A stretch of DNA of 15,184 nucleotides, from assembly GCA_964387495.1 (NCBI GenBank), contig CAYLXB010000077.1, positions 1 through 15,184 on the forward strand, in the 5' to 3' direction. Below the pieces are notes generated by a model that was not told where the DNA came from, ran no database searches, and saw only the letters and a list, made by a program, of their open reading frames with translations. The stretch is from DSXF01 sp964387495. GTDB taxonomy: Bacteria > Chloroflexota > Anaerolineae > Anaerolineales > Villigracilaceae. The position numbers and the translations under genes are program-made. Below are positions 1-8,300 of this stretch, piece by piece. Each line of letters opens with the position of its first letter. The first letter of the stretch is position 1.

Positions 1-49
1 AAGTTGGTTCGGGTCCGTGAGGTCCCCGGTTCAAATCCGGGCGCCCCGA
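1..49 (+). tRNA. tRNA-Pro (anticodon CGG), 3' part only
   Basis: Only the 3' part lies in the window. The T arm is clear: stem 25-29 (CCCGG) pairs with 37-41 (CCGGG) around loop 30-36 (TTCAAAT). The 3' acceptor strand is 42-48 (CGCCCCG) with discriminator A49. G at acceptor position 72 and A73 imply a C1-G72 pair, which is typical of bacterial tRNA-Pro. The anticodon loop 8-14 reads TTCGGGT, giving anticodon CGG with G37, also typical of Pro. The variable loop is AGGTC (20-24). CCA is not encoded, because A49 is followed by CAC. Oddity: the visible 5' anticodon strand (3-7, GTTGG) pairs with 15-19 (CCGTG) only at the three inner positions, so this could be a degenerate copy or a sequence error at the window edge. 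Confidence 0.75.
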
Positions 50-60
50 CACTTTTCTTA

Positions 61-91
61 CGCAGGCGTACCCGACGCCTGCGGTTCTTTT
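61..91 (+). terminator. Intrinsic terminator after the tRNA
   Basis: A perfect 9-bp GC-rich stem (61-69 CGCAGGCGT with 75-83 ACGCCTGCG) around a 5-base loop is followed by a T-rich tract (GTTCTTTTT). It begins 12 bases after the tRNA discriminator base, so it should end the tRNA transcript. Confidence 0.8.
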
Positions 92-144
92 TAACCTCTG
101 TGTTCCATTTGCGCTCCCCGGCGTGCATGGCTCCGCAGGGTTGG

Positions 145-186
145 AAATGAAAGAGACAGCGGATGGGATTTCGCCGCTGTCTCTTT
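145..186 (-). terminator. livF: Intrinsic terminator of the liv operon
   Basis: A perfect 13-bp inverted repeat (150-162 with 174-186) encloses an 11-base loop. Read on the minus strand it starts 20 bases after the livF stop codon. Its stem ends in CTCTTT and is followed by CATTTCC, a broken U tract. It separates the convergent liv and tRNA transcripts. Confidence 0.75.
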
Positions 187-205
187 GTGTTCGAAGGGGG
201 AATGG

Positions 206-934
206 CTAACTGGTGATTCCCAGGTAACTGGCCTGCACGCGCGGGTCCTCCAGCAGTTCCCTGCCGGTGCCTTCCATGTGGATCTCGCCGGTCTTCAGCA
301 CATACGCCCGGTGGCACATTTCCAGCGCCAGCGAGGCATTCTGTTCCACCAGCAGGATGGTCAGGCCCATCTCCCGGTTCAGGCGGGTGATCGTCTCGAA
401 CATCATGTCGATCACGATCGGGGCCAGCCCCAGCGAAGGCTCATCCAGCATCAGCATTTCGGGCTTTGCCATCAGTGCCCGGCCGACCGCCAGCATCTGC
501 TGTTCGCCGCCGGAAAGGGTCCCGCCGCGCTGGTTGATGCGTTCCTTCAGGCGCGGGAAGAGGGTGAACACTTCTTCCATTGTTTCGTTGAGCTGGCTGC
601 GGTCGGTGCGCGTGTACGCGCCTGCCATCAGGTTCTCGCGCACCGAGAGGGGTGCAAAGATGCGCCGTCCCTCCGGCACCAGCGTGATCCCGGCCGTCAC
701 CACCTTGAACGACTCTTTGGGCAGCGGCTGGCCTTTATACATGATCGTCCCGGAGGTGTAGTTTTTGACCGCCACGATGGTCTTCATCAGCGTGGATTTT
801 CCGGCACCGTTTGCGCCGATTACGGCCACGATTTCGCCCTTGCCGACGTGGACGTTCACCCGGTTGAGAGCGCAAATACCGCCGTAATGTACGGACAGAT
901 CTTTGACATCAAGCATGGGCGTTGTCTCGGCCAT
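206..934 (-). CDS. livF: Branched-chain amino acid ABC transporter, ATP-binding protein LivF
   Basis: One of two cytoplasmic ATPases that energise amino acid import through LivH/LivM. The 242 residues match the usual LivF length. Visible motifs: Walker A GANGAGKS at 40-47, signature LSGGEQ at 140-145, Walker B LMLDEP at 161-166. The switch position reads VEQNA, with Gln where most ABC ATPases have His, as is usual for LivF. The C-terminus (DPRVQASYLGI) also fits the family. The chosen ATG is preceded by GGGAGAGAG at good spacing; a second in-frame ATG six codons later has a weaker site. The gene overlaps the end of livG by 26 bases, which suggests coupled translation. It is the last gene of the operon. 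Confidence 0.95.
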   Translation of the reverse strand: MAETTPMLDVKDLSVHYGGICALNRVNVHVGKGEIVAVIGANGAGKSTLMKTIVAVKNYTSGTIMYKGQPLPKESFKVVTAGITLVPEGRRIFAPLSVRENLMAGAYTRTDRSQLNETMEEVFTLFPRLKERINQRGGTLSGGEQQMLAVGRALMAKPEMLMLDEPSLGLAPIVIDMMFETITRLNREMGLTILLVEQNASLALEMCHRAYVLKTGEIHMEGTGRELLEDPRVQASYLGITS

Positions 935-1709
935 TTTTTCTCTCTCCCAGGTAGGCTTGGATCACTTGCGGGTTGTTCTGGATTTCGCTCGGGCTTCCGA
1001 CCGCCAGCAGGGAGCCCAGGCTCAGGACATAGATGCGTGATCCCTGGCACAGGTCCATGACCACGTTCATGTGGTGTTCGATCATGATCATGGTGTATTT
1101 CATGGAGGTGTGGATTTTCCGGATCAGGTTGACGAGGTCCTTGCATTCATCCTCGTTCATGCCTGCCGCCGGCTCATCGAGCAGGAGCAGATCCGGCGAG
1201 GTGGCCATGGCGCGCGCCAGTTCCAGGCGGCGCTGCAGGCCATAGGGCAGGCTGGAAGCACGCGCGTTGGCGTGTTTCTCCAGGTTGACCATCTCCAGCA
1301 GTTCGTGCGCCCGTTTTCTGGCGTTTGCTTCGACGCGGGCCGCCCGCGGCGTGCGGAAGAAGGCCTCGGCCAGCGAGTACTGTGGGCTGCTGTGCAGTCC
1401 CAGTTCCACGTTCTCGTAGGCCGTCATCTGCGGGAAGAGGCGGATGTTTTGGAAGGTGCGGCTGATGCCCAGCCGGCAGATCTTGTCGGGCGATTTTCCC
1501 AGGATGCTTTTACCCTTGAAGTTGATCTCGCCCGCGGTGGGCTGGAAGGCGTTGGTGATCAGGTTGAAGATCGTGGTCTTCCCGGCTCCGTTTGGCCCGA
1601 TCAGGCCGATGAATTCCCCTTTGCTCACGGTCAGGGTGACATCATTCACGGCCCGGACACCGCCAAAGTCAACCGTCAGATTTTTGAGGGTGAGGATTTC
1701 TTCGTTCAT
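909..1709 (-). CDS. livG: Branched-chain amino acid ABC transporter, ATP-binding protein LivG
   Basis: The second ATPase of the Liv importer, expected to form a heterodimer with LivF under the LivH/LivM channel. In its 266 residues I see Walker A GPNGAGKT (38-45), the Q-loop region SRTFQNIRLF (83-92), the LivG-type signature LPYGLQRR (154-161), Walker B LLLLDEP (174-180) followed by AAGMN, and a normal switch His at 212 (IEHHM). The LPYG form of the signature and the NPQVIQAYLG ending are typical of LivG and separate it from LivF. It starts 6 bases after the livM stop, so the two are surely cotranscribed. No key residue is missing. A tail of about ten polar residues (ERKNGRDNAHA) follows the conserved end. 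Confidence 0.95.
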   Translation of the reverse strand: MNEEILTLKNLTVDFGGVRAVNDVTLTVSKGEFIGLIGPNGAGKTTIFNLITNAFQPTAGEINFKGKSILGKSPDKICRLGISRTFQNIRLFPQMTAYENVELGLHSSPQYSLAEAFFRTPRAARVEANARKRAHELLEMVNLEKHANARASSLPYGLQRRLELARAMATSPDLLLLDEPAAGMNEDECKDLVNLIRKIHTSMKYTMIMIEHHMNVVMDLCQGSRIYVLSLGSLLAVGSPSEIQNNPQVIQAYLGERKNGRDNAHA

Positions 1710-1715
1710 GGCGGT

Positions 1716-2672
1716 TTACCCTTCCCTGGGCGCCTGGCTGCGGTGGAAAAGGGCGTTCCACCACCGGCGCGCAAAGTTGAAATTCATCTCGACGTAGCCC
1801 AGCAGCCCCTGAGGCCGGAAGATCATCACGATCACGAACAGGAAACCGTAGATGATCAGGCGCCACTCAGCAAACGTCCGCAGCAGTTCGGGGATGCCGA
1901 CCAGCACGAACGCGGTGATGAACGGCCCGATTAGCGACTGGATCCCGCCGAACACGACTGCCGCCAGCAGGTCGGATGACTTGGTGATGTTGAAAAAGGA
2001 CGGGCTGAGGTAGGCAAAATAGAAGCCCAGCAGGCCTCCCGCCACGCCGCAGTAGAAGGCGCTGATGAAGAGCGAAATCAATTTGGTCTTCAGCAGGTTG
2101 ACGCCCATCATCTGTGCCGCCACCTCGTCCTGGCTGACTGCAATGCTGTTCTTTCCGTACTGGGAGGTCACGTACATGTGCGCGAAAAACAAGGCCAGGA
2201 GCACAACGATTACAACGACGACCACGTTGGTGGGGTTGGGGAGGTCCATGTACCCGAATGCGCCGCCCAGTTTGACCAGCAGCGGCCCGGCCGGCTTGAA
2301 GGTCATCCCAAGGCCGCTTTCGGCCGCGTTGATGTTTTCTCCGAGTCCCTTGGTATTGTTCAGGAAGAGGCGGATCGCTTCCGAAAAACCCAGGGTGGCG
2401 ATTGCGAAGTAGTCGCCGCGCAGCTGGCTGCGGAAGGCGGGATACCCGATCACGAAACTGAACAGCCCTGCAAAGGTTCCACCGATCAGGAGCGCCAGCG
2501 GGAAAGGCACGTTCAATTCCTTCACCATGATCGCGCTCATGTAACCGCCCAGGGCCATGAAGCCGGCATGCCCGATGGTGAACAAGCCGGTGTAGCCTGT
2601 CAGGATGGCAACACCGAGCGCAGCCACGATGTTGATGCCGCTCAGGATGACGATCGCAATGATATAACCCAT
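1716..2672 (-). CDS. livM: Branched-chain amino acid ABC transporter, permease LivM
   Basis: Integral membrane subunit pairing with LivH to form the amino acid channel. It has 318 residues with many hydrophobic segments. Family landmarks: TGYTGLFTIGHAGFMALGGY near 25-44 (the LivM G-x-x-S-L-G-H-A-x-F motif), GYPAFRSQLRGDYFAIATLG near 76-95, and the cytoplasmic coupling loop near 178-205 (AVSQDEVAAQMMGVNLLKTK). In that loop a Ser stands where Arg is common (A-x-R-E/D-N/D-E). The C-terminus FRPQGLLG is typical and is followed by a basic, amphipathic tail. The start ATG has AGAGAGGAT upstream. It lies 17 bases after livH and 6 bases before livG. Confidence 0.93.
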   Translation of the reverse strand: MGYIIAIVILSGINIVAALGVAILTGYTGLFTIGHAGFMALGGYMSAIMVKELNVPFPLALLIGGTFAGLFSFVIGYPAFRSQLRGDYFAIATLGFSEAIRLFLNNTKGLGENINAAESGLGMTFKPAGPLLVKLGGAFGYMDLPNPTNVVVVVIVVLLALFFAHMYVTSQYGKNSIAVSQDEVAAQMMGVNLLKTKLISLFISAFYCGVAGGLLGFYFAYLSPSFFNITKSSDLLAAVVFGGIQSLIGPFITAFVLVGIPELLRTFAEWRLIIYGFLFVIVMIFRPQGLLGYVEMNFNFARRWWNALFHRSQAPREG

Positions 2673-2689
2673 AATATCACATCCTCTCT

Positions 2690-3565
2690 TTACAGCTTCT
2701 CGTCTCCGCTCTTGCCCATCAACCCGTTCGGGAAGAACAACAGGATGACGATCAGGAAGAGGAAGGAAAACAAGTCACGATAGGTCGAGGAGATATAGCC
2801 TGAGACCATGGTTTCCAGGATGCCCAGGATCATGCTGCCCAGGATCGCGGCCGGCAAACTGCCCAGCCCGCCTACGATGCTGGCGATCATGGCTTTGATG
2901 GTTACCAGACCCATCATGGGGTATACGGCGTACTTGATCCCGTAAAAAATGCCTGCAACCGAAGAAAGCACGCCTGTCAGGGCAAAGACGACCACGGCCA
3001 CGGCATTGTTGTTGATACCCATCAGGGAAGCCGTCAGAATGTCGATGCTGCTGGCGCGGATTCCCAGACCCCAGCGGGTGCGGTACAAAAACACCCACAA
3101 CAAGGCCAGCACCAGGAAAGAGATGGCTCCCGCGATCAGGTCCGTCCGCCCGATGGACACGCCTCCGACGAAGATCGGCTGCGGATTTTCGATCGGGAAT
3201 TTTTGGTAGGTCCCGCCGAAGATCAGGTTAAGGATGTTGACAACGGCCAGGTTGACGCCCATGGCCGAGATCATCATGAACAGGCGCGGCGCCTTGCGCA
3301 CACGCAGCGGGCTGTATGCCAATTTTTCAGACAACACCGAAAGGATGATGGTGAGTACGATGGAAATCAGGCCCGCTGCCCAGAATGGCATGAAAAACGA
3401 GCCGATGGCCGTAAAGCCCATGAACGCGCCAAAGGCCATGAACCCATCGAATGCCCAGTTGGTAAAGTTATACACACTGTAGACCAGGGCATAGCCCACG
3501 GCCAGCAGTGAATAGATCGCCCCAATGGAGATGCCGCTCACCAGCTGCTGAATGAATAATTCCAT
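2690..3565 (-). CDS. livH: Branched-chain amino acid ABC transporter, permease LivH
   Basis: Integral membrane subunit of the Liv importer; 291 residues, the normal length. The hydrophobic N-terminus (QQLVSGISIGAIYSLLAVGYALVYSV) and the ending (LFFPNGLMGK) fit LivH. So do the coupling region (TRWGLGIRASSIDILTASLMGIN) and the following AGIFYGIKY and KAMIASIVGGLGSLPAA segments. Oddity: the conserved NFAHG motif after the first helix reads NFTNW (residues 33-37). It is the first membrane gene after the binding protein. Between them lie 151 bases with a strong hairpin, so the permeases are probably made in lower amounts than the binding protein. AAGGG lies about nine bases upstream of the ATG. 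Confidence 0.92.
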   Translation of the reverse strand: MELFIQQLVSGISIGAIYSLLAVGYALVYSVYNFTNWAFDGFMAFGAFMGFTAIGSFFMPFWAAGLISIVLTIILSVLSEKLAYSPLRVRKAPRLFMMISAMGVNLAVVNILNLIFGGTYQKFPIENPQPIFVGGVSIGRTDLIAGAISFLVLALLWVFLYRTRWGLGIRASSIDILTASLMGINNNAVAVVVFALTGVLSSVAGIFYGIKYAVYPMMGLVTIKAMIASIVGGLGSLPAAILGSMILGILETMVSGYISSTYRDLFSFLFLIVILLFFPNGLMGKSGDEKL

Positions 3566-3602
3566 GTCTTTTTACCCTTTTCCACTGCTCCATACATAAA
3601 TT

Positions 3603-3632
3603 TTTGAACCTGGCTGGCGAAAGTGGTTCAAA
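3603..3632. repeat. Inverted repeat in the livH leader
   Basis: Arms TTTGAACC (3603-3610) and GGTTCAAA (3625-3632) form a perfect 8-bp inverted repeat with a 14-base spacer. On the minus strand it lies between the hairpin after the binding-protein gene and the livH ribosome binding site. It could fold in the livH leader RNA or be a protein site; the sequence does not decide. Confidence 0.4.
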
Positions 3633-3665
3633 GATCCGGGCCCAAATATTTGTGCAGTAGACAGT

Positions 3666-3701
3666 AAAAGGGGGTGTTTGCGGATGTCCGCAAACACCCC
3701 C
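3666..3701 (-). terminator. Intrinsic terminator or attenuating hairpin between binding protein and livH
   Basis: A perfect 14-bp stem (3670-3683 with 3688-3701) closes a 4-base loop. On the minus strand it is followed directly by TTTT (3669-3666) and begins 16 bases after the binding-protein stop codon. Inside an operon such an element usually lets only part of transcription through, or protects the upstream message. Either effect gives excess binding protein over channel subunits. Confidence 0.8.
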
Positions 3702-3716
3702 GGTTGACCTTACCTT

Positions 3717-4901
3717 CTATTGGGGTTGGAAGACTTCAAGCTGCTTCCATTCGTTGTTCGTGATGGTCATGATGAGCAGCGGTTTGTTGTGCGGGTTGTG
3801 CGTGTCCGGCTCCATGGTGACCTTGCTGGTGAACAGCTGTACGTCTGTCATGGTCTCCAGGGCATCGCGCACGGCGGTGGGGGTTACCTCGCCCTTCTTC
3901 GCAGCTTCACCAATCGCATACTCGATGGCCATGAGTGCATCCAGGCCGTAGTATGTGTAGATGTTTGCATCCAGCCCGTGCTTGGCTTTGAAGTCTGCAT
4001 TGAACTGGGCAAATTGGGGATCATCGGTGGAAACACCGGTGGTCACGATCGCACCTTCGAGCTGCGGGCCGGCCATATCGATCAGTTCAGGTACAAAAAC
4101 GCCATCGCCTGCCATGATCTGGACATCCAGGCCGAGCGCCTCTGCCTGCTGTGCAGCCAGGCCGACATCCTTGTAGGTGTAGGCATCCACGACCAGCAGG
4201 TCGGCGCCCGCGTCCTTGATCTTGGCCAGTTGGGCGCGGAACTCGGCATCACCCTGGGTGTAGCCCTCTTCTGCAACGACCTCGCCGCCCAGTTCGATGA
4301 AGTGATCTTTGAAGAACTGGTGCAGGCCCACCGTATAGGGAGAGGCCACGTCGGTCAGCAGGGCTGCCTTGCGCAGGCCGAGCTTGTTATAGGCAAAATC
4401 GGCCTGGGCGTACCCCTGGTACGGGTCGATGAAGCAGACGCGGAACATGTAGGGGTGCAGAGTCCCATCCTGGGCAACCGTCACATTTACATTGGATGCC
4501 GTGGTGGCGACCATGGGAACCTTGGACGAATCGGCGATATCAGCAATCGGAATGGCTGCAGAGGACCAGGACGGGCCGATGATGGCGACCGCTTTGTCCT
4601 GGTCGATCAGGCGCTTGGTCACAGCCACGGCATCGGTTACTTCGGAACGGGTGTCGTACACGACCAGTTCCAGCTTGTAGCCGCCGATGCCGCCGTTGGC
4701 GTTGATCTCGGCAATGTTATCTTCCATGGCCGGGATCGAGGCCGGGCCGACGTAAGCATCCACGCCGGTCTGTTCGGTGATGAACCCGATCTTGAGGACC
4801 TTTTCCTGCTGGCAGCCCGTGGTGAACAGGCTGGAGGTCAGCAGCAGTAAAGCCACGACCAGGCCAAACCATTTGACGTGCACAGGTGAAGTCTTTCTCA
4901 T
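3717..4901 (-). CDS. livK: Branched-chain amino acid ABC transporter, substrate-binding lipoprotein (LivJ/LivK type)
   Basis: Extracytoplasmic receptor that captures amino acids and delivers them to LivHMGF. It has 394 residues. The N-terminus is a lipoprotein signal: basic start, hydrophobic core (FGLVVALLLLTSSLF), then lipobox TTGC with the lipid-anchored Cys at 30. The mature part is a type I periplasmic-binding fold (Peripla_BP_6): KIGFITEQTG at the start, VAIIGPSWSSAAIPIADIAD in the first lobe with PMVATTASN after it, and AALLTDVASPYTVG opening the second lobe. AAGGAGAAG lies eight bases before the ATG, a strong ribosome binding site. It is the first gene of the operon, matching the order livK-H-M-G-F. 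The exact ligand, and whether livJ or livK is the better name, cannot be read from sequence. Confidence 0.92.
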   Translation of the reverse strand: MRKTSPVHVKWFGLVVALLLLTSSLFTTGCQQEKVLKIGFITEQTGVDAYVGPASIPAMEDNIAEINANGGIGGYKLELVVYDTRSEVTDAVAVTKRLIDQDKAVAIIGPSWSSAAIPIADIADSSKVPMVATTASNVNVTVAQDGTLHPYMFRVCFIDPYQGYAQADFAYNKLGLRKAALLTDVASPYTVGLHQFFKDHFIELGGEVVAEEGYTQGDAEFRAQLAKIKDAGADLLVVDAYTYKDVGLAAQQAEALGLDVQIMAGDGVFVPELIDMAGPQLEGAIVTTGVSTDDPQFAQFNADFKAKHGLDANIYTYYGLDALMAIEYAIGEAAKKGEVTPTAVRDALETMTDVQLFTSKVTMEPDTHNPHNKPLLIMTITNNEWKQLEVFQPQ

Positions 4902-4940
4902 TGCGTTTCTTCTCCTTTTGGTTGATGGTTCTTGCTCCGA

Positions 4941-4969
4941 ATATTATCACTTGAAATACTTCAAGTGTA
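4941..4969 (-). promoter_or_regulatory. Extended -10 promoter of the liv operon
   Basis: On the minus strand TGATAATAT (4949 to 4941) is a good extended -10 element. The -35 position 17 bases upstream (4969-4964, TACACT) is weak, as is common with extended -10 promoters. Transcription would start near 4934, giving a leader of about 33 bases before the ATG of the binding protein. Confidence 0.5.
4948..4967. promoter_or_regulatory. Operator-like dyad in the liv promoter
   Basis: Perfect 8-bp arms CACTTGAA (4948-4955) and TTCAAGTG (4960-4967) flank a 4-base centre ATAC. The dyad fills the space between the predicted -35 and -10 and overlaps the TG of the extended -10. That is the classic place for a repressor to block RNA polymerase. 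The protein that binds it is unknown. Confidence 0.5.
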
Positions 4970-5372
4970 CTGCCACTGGATGAGTTGTTCTACCATCAGA
5001 AGTTGTCCGTAACACACTTGCCCGGTTTTGGATAACCTGCCAACCAAATTAAACCCCCCGACCATAGTAAATTCTAGCAGTTTACAAAACCCTTGTCAAT
5101 ATTTGCCTGACATTTATCACCATTTTTGTCCCCAAGTGCAGAAATTGTTGTTGACATTAATCCTGATTTTCGAGAATAGCCGGTGTTTTCCGGTGCCTGG
5201 CTTCAAAAAGGCAGCAGTGTGGTATTGGATGTACCTTATCCCAAAGGATGCGGTACAATTGTTTTACCAGTTGACGTGTCCGTGCTTACCGGGGCGGGCC
5301 TGTACCCGGCGGATCTGGTTGGGACGAAGCCCTGGTGCAACTGTACGAACTGGTAAAGGCAAGAGAAAACCC

Positions 5373-8300
5373 TTGTTATCTCGAAAAGTTCGCTTCTCTG
5401 CCCATCTAAGCCTGCTTTTTGGGGCGCTGCTCTTGTCGGTCTTTGCAGGTGCCATGCCCGGCGGGGAGATTCGCGCGGATGGCAATATCGAAGATGAGCC
5501 TTCGGCCTCTTCCCTGGCCCCGGAACTGCCTTTCGAGCGCATCTCTCTCGAGCAGGGCCTGTCCCAGGTCTCTGTAAACCAGATCTTGCAGGATCAGATG
5601 GGATTCATCTGGCTGGCCACACAGGACGGCTTGAATCGCTACGATGGCTATACCTTTACGGTCTACCGCCCGGACCCTGCCAACCCGGACAGCATCGGGC
5701 ACCGGTACATCACCGCGCTTGCCGAAGATAAGAAAAGCGGCGATCTTTGGATTGGGACACCTGCCGGGCTGGATCATTTCAACCGGGCCACCGGTAAATT
5801 TTTCCATTACAGGAACATCCCCGGCCGGCCCGACAGCCTGAGCGGCAATGCCATCTCTGCTGTGTATGTCGACTCGGCGGGCGCCATCTGGGTGGGCACT
5901 GCCGGGAGCGGACTGAATCGACTGGATCCCGTTACCGGCGCCTGGACACGTTTCGTCCAGTCAGCAGGGGAACCCTCCAGCCTGAGTGACAATGCGGTCA
6001 CAAGCATCCTGGAAGATCACGTGGGCGGTTTGTGGGTTGGAACGCAGACCGGCGGCCTGAATCTCTATCACCCCACTTCCGGGGGGTTCGAGAGGTTTGT
6101 ATTCAGGGAAAACACTTCGAACAGCCTTTCCGGGAACCATGTCACCGCGATCTATGAGGATCAGCGTGGAACGCTCTGGGTTGGTACCGGCGGGGCTGGG
6201 CTCAATCAATTCGACCGGCAGAAAAAATCCTTCTACCGCCACCGGGTCAGCCCTCAGCCGTTCAGCATCAGCCATAATATGATCACCTCCATTGTGGAGG
6301 ACCAACAGGGTGCTCTATGGGTGGGAACCTACGGCGGCGGCATCAACCTGTTCGATCGAACCACCGGGCGGTTTTTTTCTTTCCGCAATCTGCCGGACAA
6401 TACCTCCAGCCTGAGTGATAACTTTGTTCTTTCCCTTTACCTGGATCAGGGAGGCATCCTGTGGGTTGGCACCCTGGGCAGCGGATTGAATAAACTGAAT
6501 CGCGCCCCCCGCCTTTTTACACACATCAGCCGCTCTTCAATCTCACCTTCCGGCCAGTCTCTCAGCAGCAACCTGGTCTGGGCCATTCAGGAAGACCGGA
6601 CGAGAAACCTGTGGGTGGGTACCCAGGTCGGCTTGGACAGGTATGAACTTTCCAGCGGCCGCTGGAGTTATTACCGGCACGATCCTGCCAATCCCAATAC
6701 GCTCGGTTCGGGCGCTGTCCTGGCCCTGGAGCTGGATGGGACTGCCGCGGTTTGGATCGGCACCTCCGGGGCAGGCCTGAACCACTTCGACCGGCTCGAC
6801 GATCAATTCACTCGCTATACCCATGACCCCGATATCCCTCAGAGCCTGGCCAATAATACGGTGACCAGCCTGATGATGGACAGGAGGGGAAAGTTATGGG
6901 TGGGTACAGGCAATGGGCTGGACCTGTTCGACCAGGGCCAGCGCGGATTCATCCACATCCGGCCTCGGTCCGGCGACCTGTGGCTTGGAGAGGGGGACTG
7001 CATCTATGCGATTTTTGAGGATGTCAACGGCACTTTGTGGCTGGGGACGGATGGCAGCGGCTTGATCTCATACAGCCCCGGCAGCGGCCGTTCCAGGCAG
7101 TACCTCCCTTCCGCCGATGATAAAGGCGCGGGTTCGATCCACAGCCAGGTCGTCTTCTCCGTTTACCAGGATCGGCAGGGCATCTTCTGGCTGGGGACGA
7201 ACAATGGCCTGGAGCGCTTCGATCCGGGCAACGAAACCTTTATCTTGTACGGGGCGCGTGACGGTCTCCCCAGCGAGGTGGTCTATGGGATCCTGGAGGA
7301 CGAGCGCGGTTATCTCTGGTTGAGCACGAACGATGGGTTGGTCAAGTTCGAATCCGGGGTTGGCGTCATCAGCGTTTATGGGGTGGATGACGGGCTGCAG
7401 AGCCGGGAGTTCAATTCGGGCGCATATTTTAGAAACGCCTTTGGGGAGATGTATTTTGGCGGGGTCAACGGTTTCAATATTTTCGACCCTGAAAGTTTGA
7501 GCCAGGTGCGGCCCAGCATCCCGCCCGTCGTATTGACCGGCCTGACCCAGCATGGTGCACCGCTGCTGCACTCCCAGCCCGTTGAGACCATCCAGGATAT
7601 TACCCTGCGTTGGCCGGATAATGCCTTTGAATTTGAATTTGCCGCTTTAACCTTTGCCCACCCGGCAAAGAATGAATATGCATATTTCCTGGAAGGGTTT
7701 GACAAGGATTGGAATTACATCAGTAATAAGCGCTATGGCCGCTACACCAACCTTCCGGGAGGCAGGTATACCCTGCGCTTGAAGGCCTCTGACAATAATG
7801 GTGTCTGGAACGAGGCCGGGGTTTCCATCCGGGTGGAAGTGATCCCGCCCATATGGCAGCGCCGCTGGTTCCAGGGGCTGATCATCCTTGTCCTGGCCCT
7901 GATCGCCCTGGGTGTGTACCGGATGCGTGTCAAAAGCGTCGAATCCCGTTCCCGCCAGCTCGAGAAAATGGTCGAGGAGCGCACCTTCTCCCTGGAAGAA
8001 CGCACCCGGGAACTGGAGACCCTTTACCAGGCAGATGAAGACCTGTATCGGAACTTGCAATTGGACCAGGTCTTGCAATCCCTGCTGGATGCTGCCGTAA
8101 ACATCCTGGACGCCGACAAAGGTGCCCTGATGGTCTGGAACGAAGCGCACGACAGGCTGGTGGCGCGCGCCACGCATGGATTCGACCCGTCGAACGTTTC
8201 CAAGTTGTCCTTTGCTCCGGGCCAGGGGGTGACAGGAAGTGTCGCGCTCTGCGGTGAACCGATCATTGTTTTGGACGTGGATGCCGACGCGCGCGTGACC

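Larger units (their letters stand above)
4902..5372. other. Divergent intergenic region between the liv operon and the sensor kinase gene
   Basis: This 471-base spacer holds the liv promoter and dyad near its left end. An in-frame extension of the kinase frame reaches a TTG at 5028, but its translation (many Cys, Tyr and Trp, no family pattern) does not look like protein. The left half is also more AT-rich than the genes. Weak plus-strand promoter candidates are TTGTCA at 5093-5098 with TATCAC at 5115-5120, TTGACA at 5151-5156 with a poor -10, and TACAAT at 5254-5259. None stands out. I see no RNA gene or mobile element here. Confidence 0.6.

Noticed and set aside
5595..7490. Regular repeats of about 130 bases within the kinase gene
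   Set aside because: They are protein-level propeller blades (W-V-G-T units) and not DNA repeats or a CRISPR array; the DNA copies are strongly diverged.
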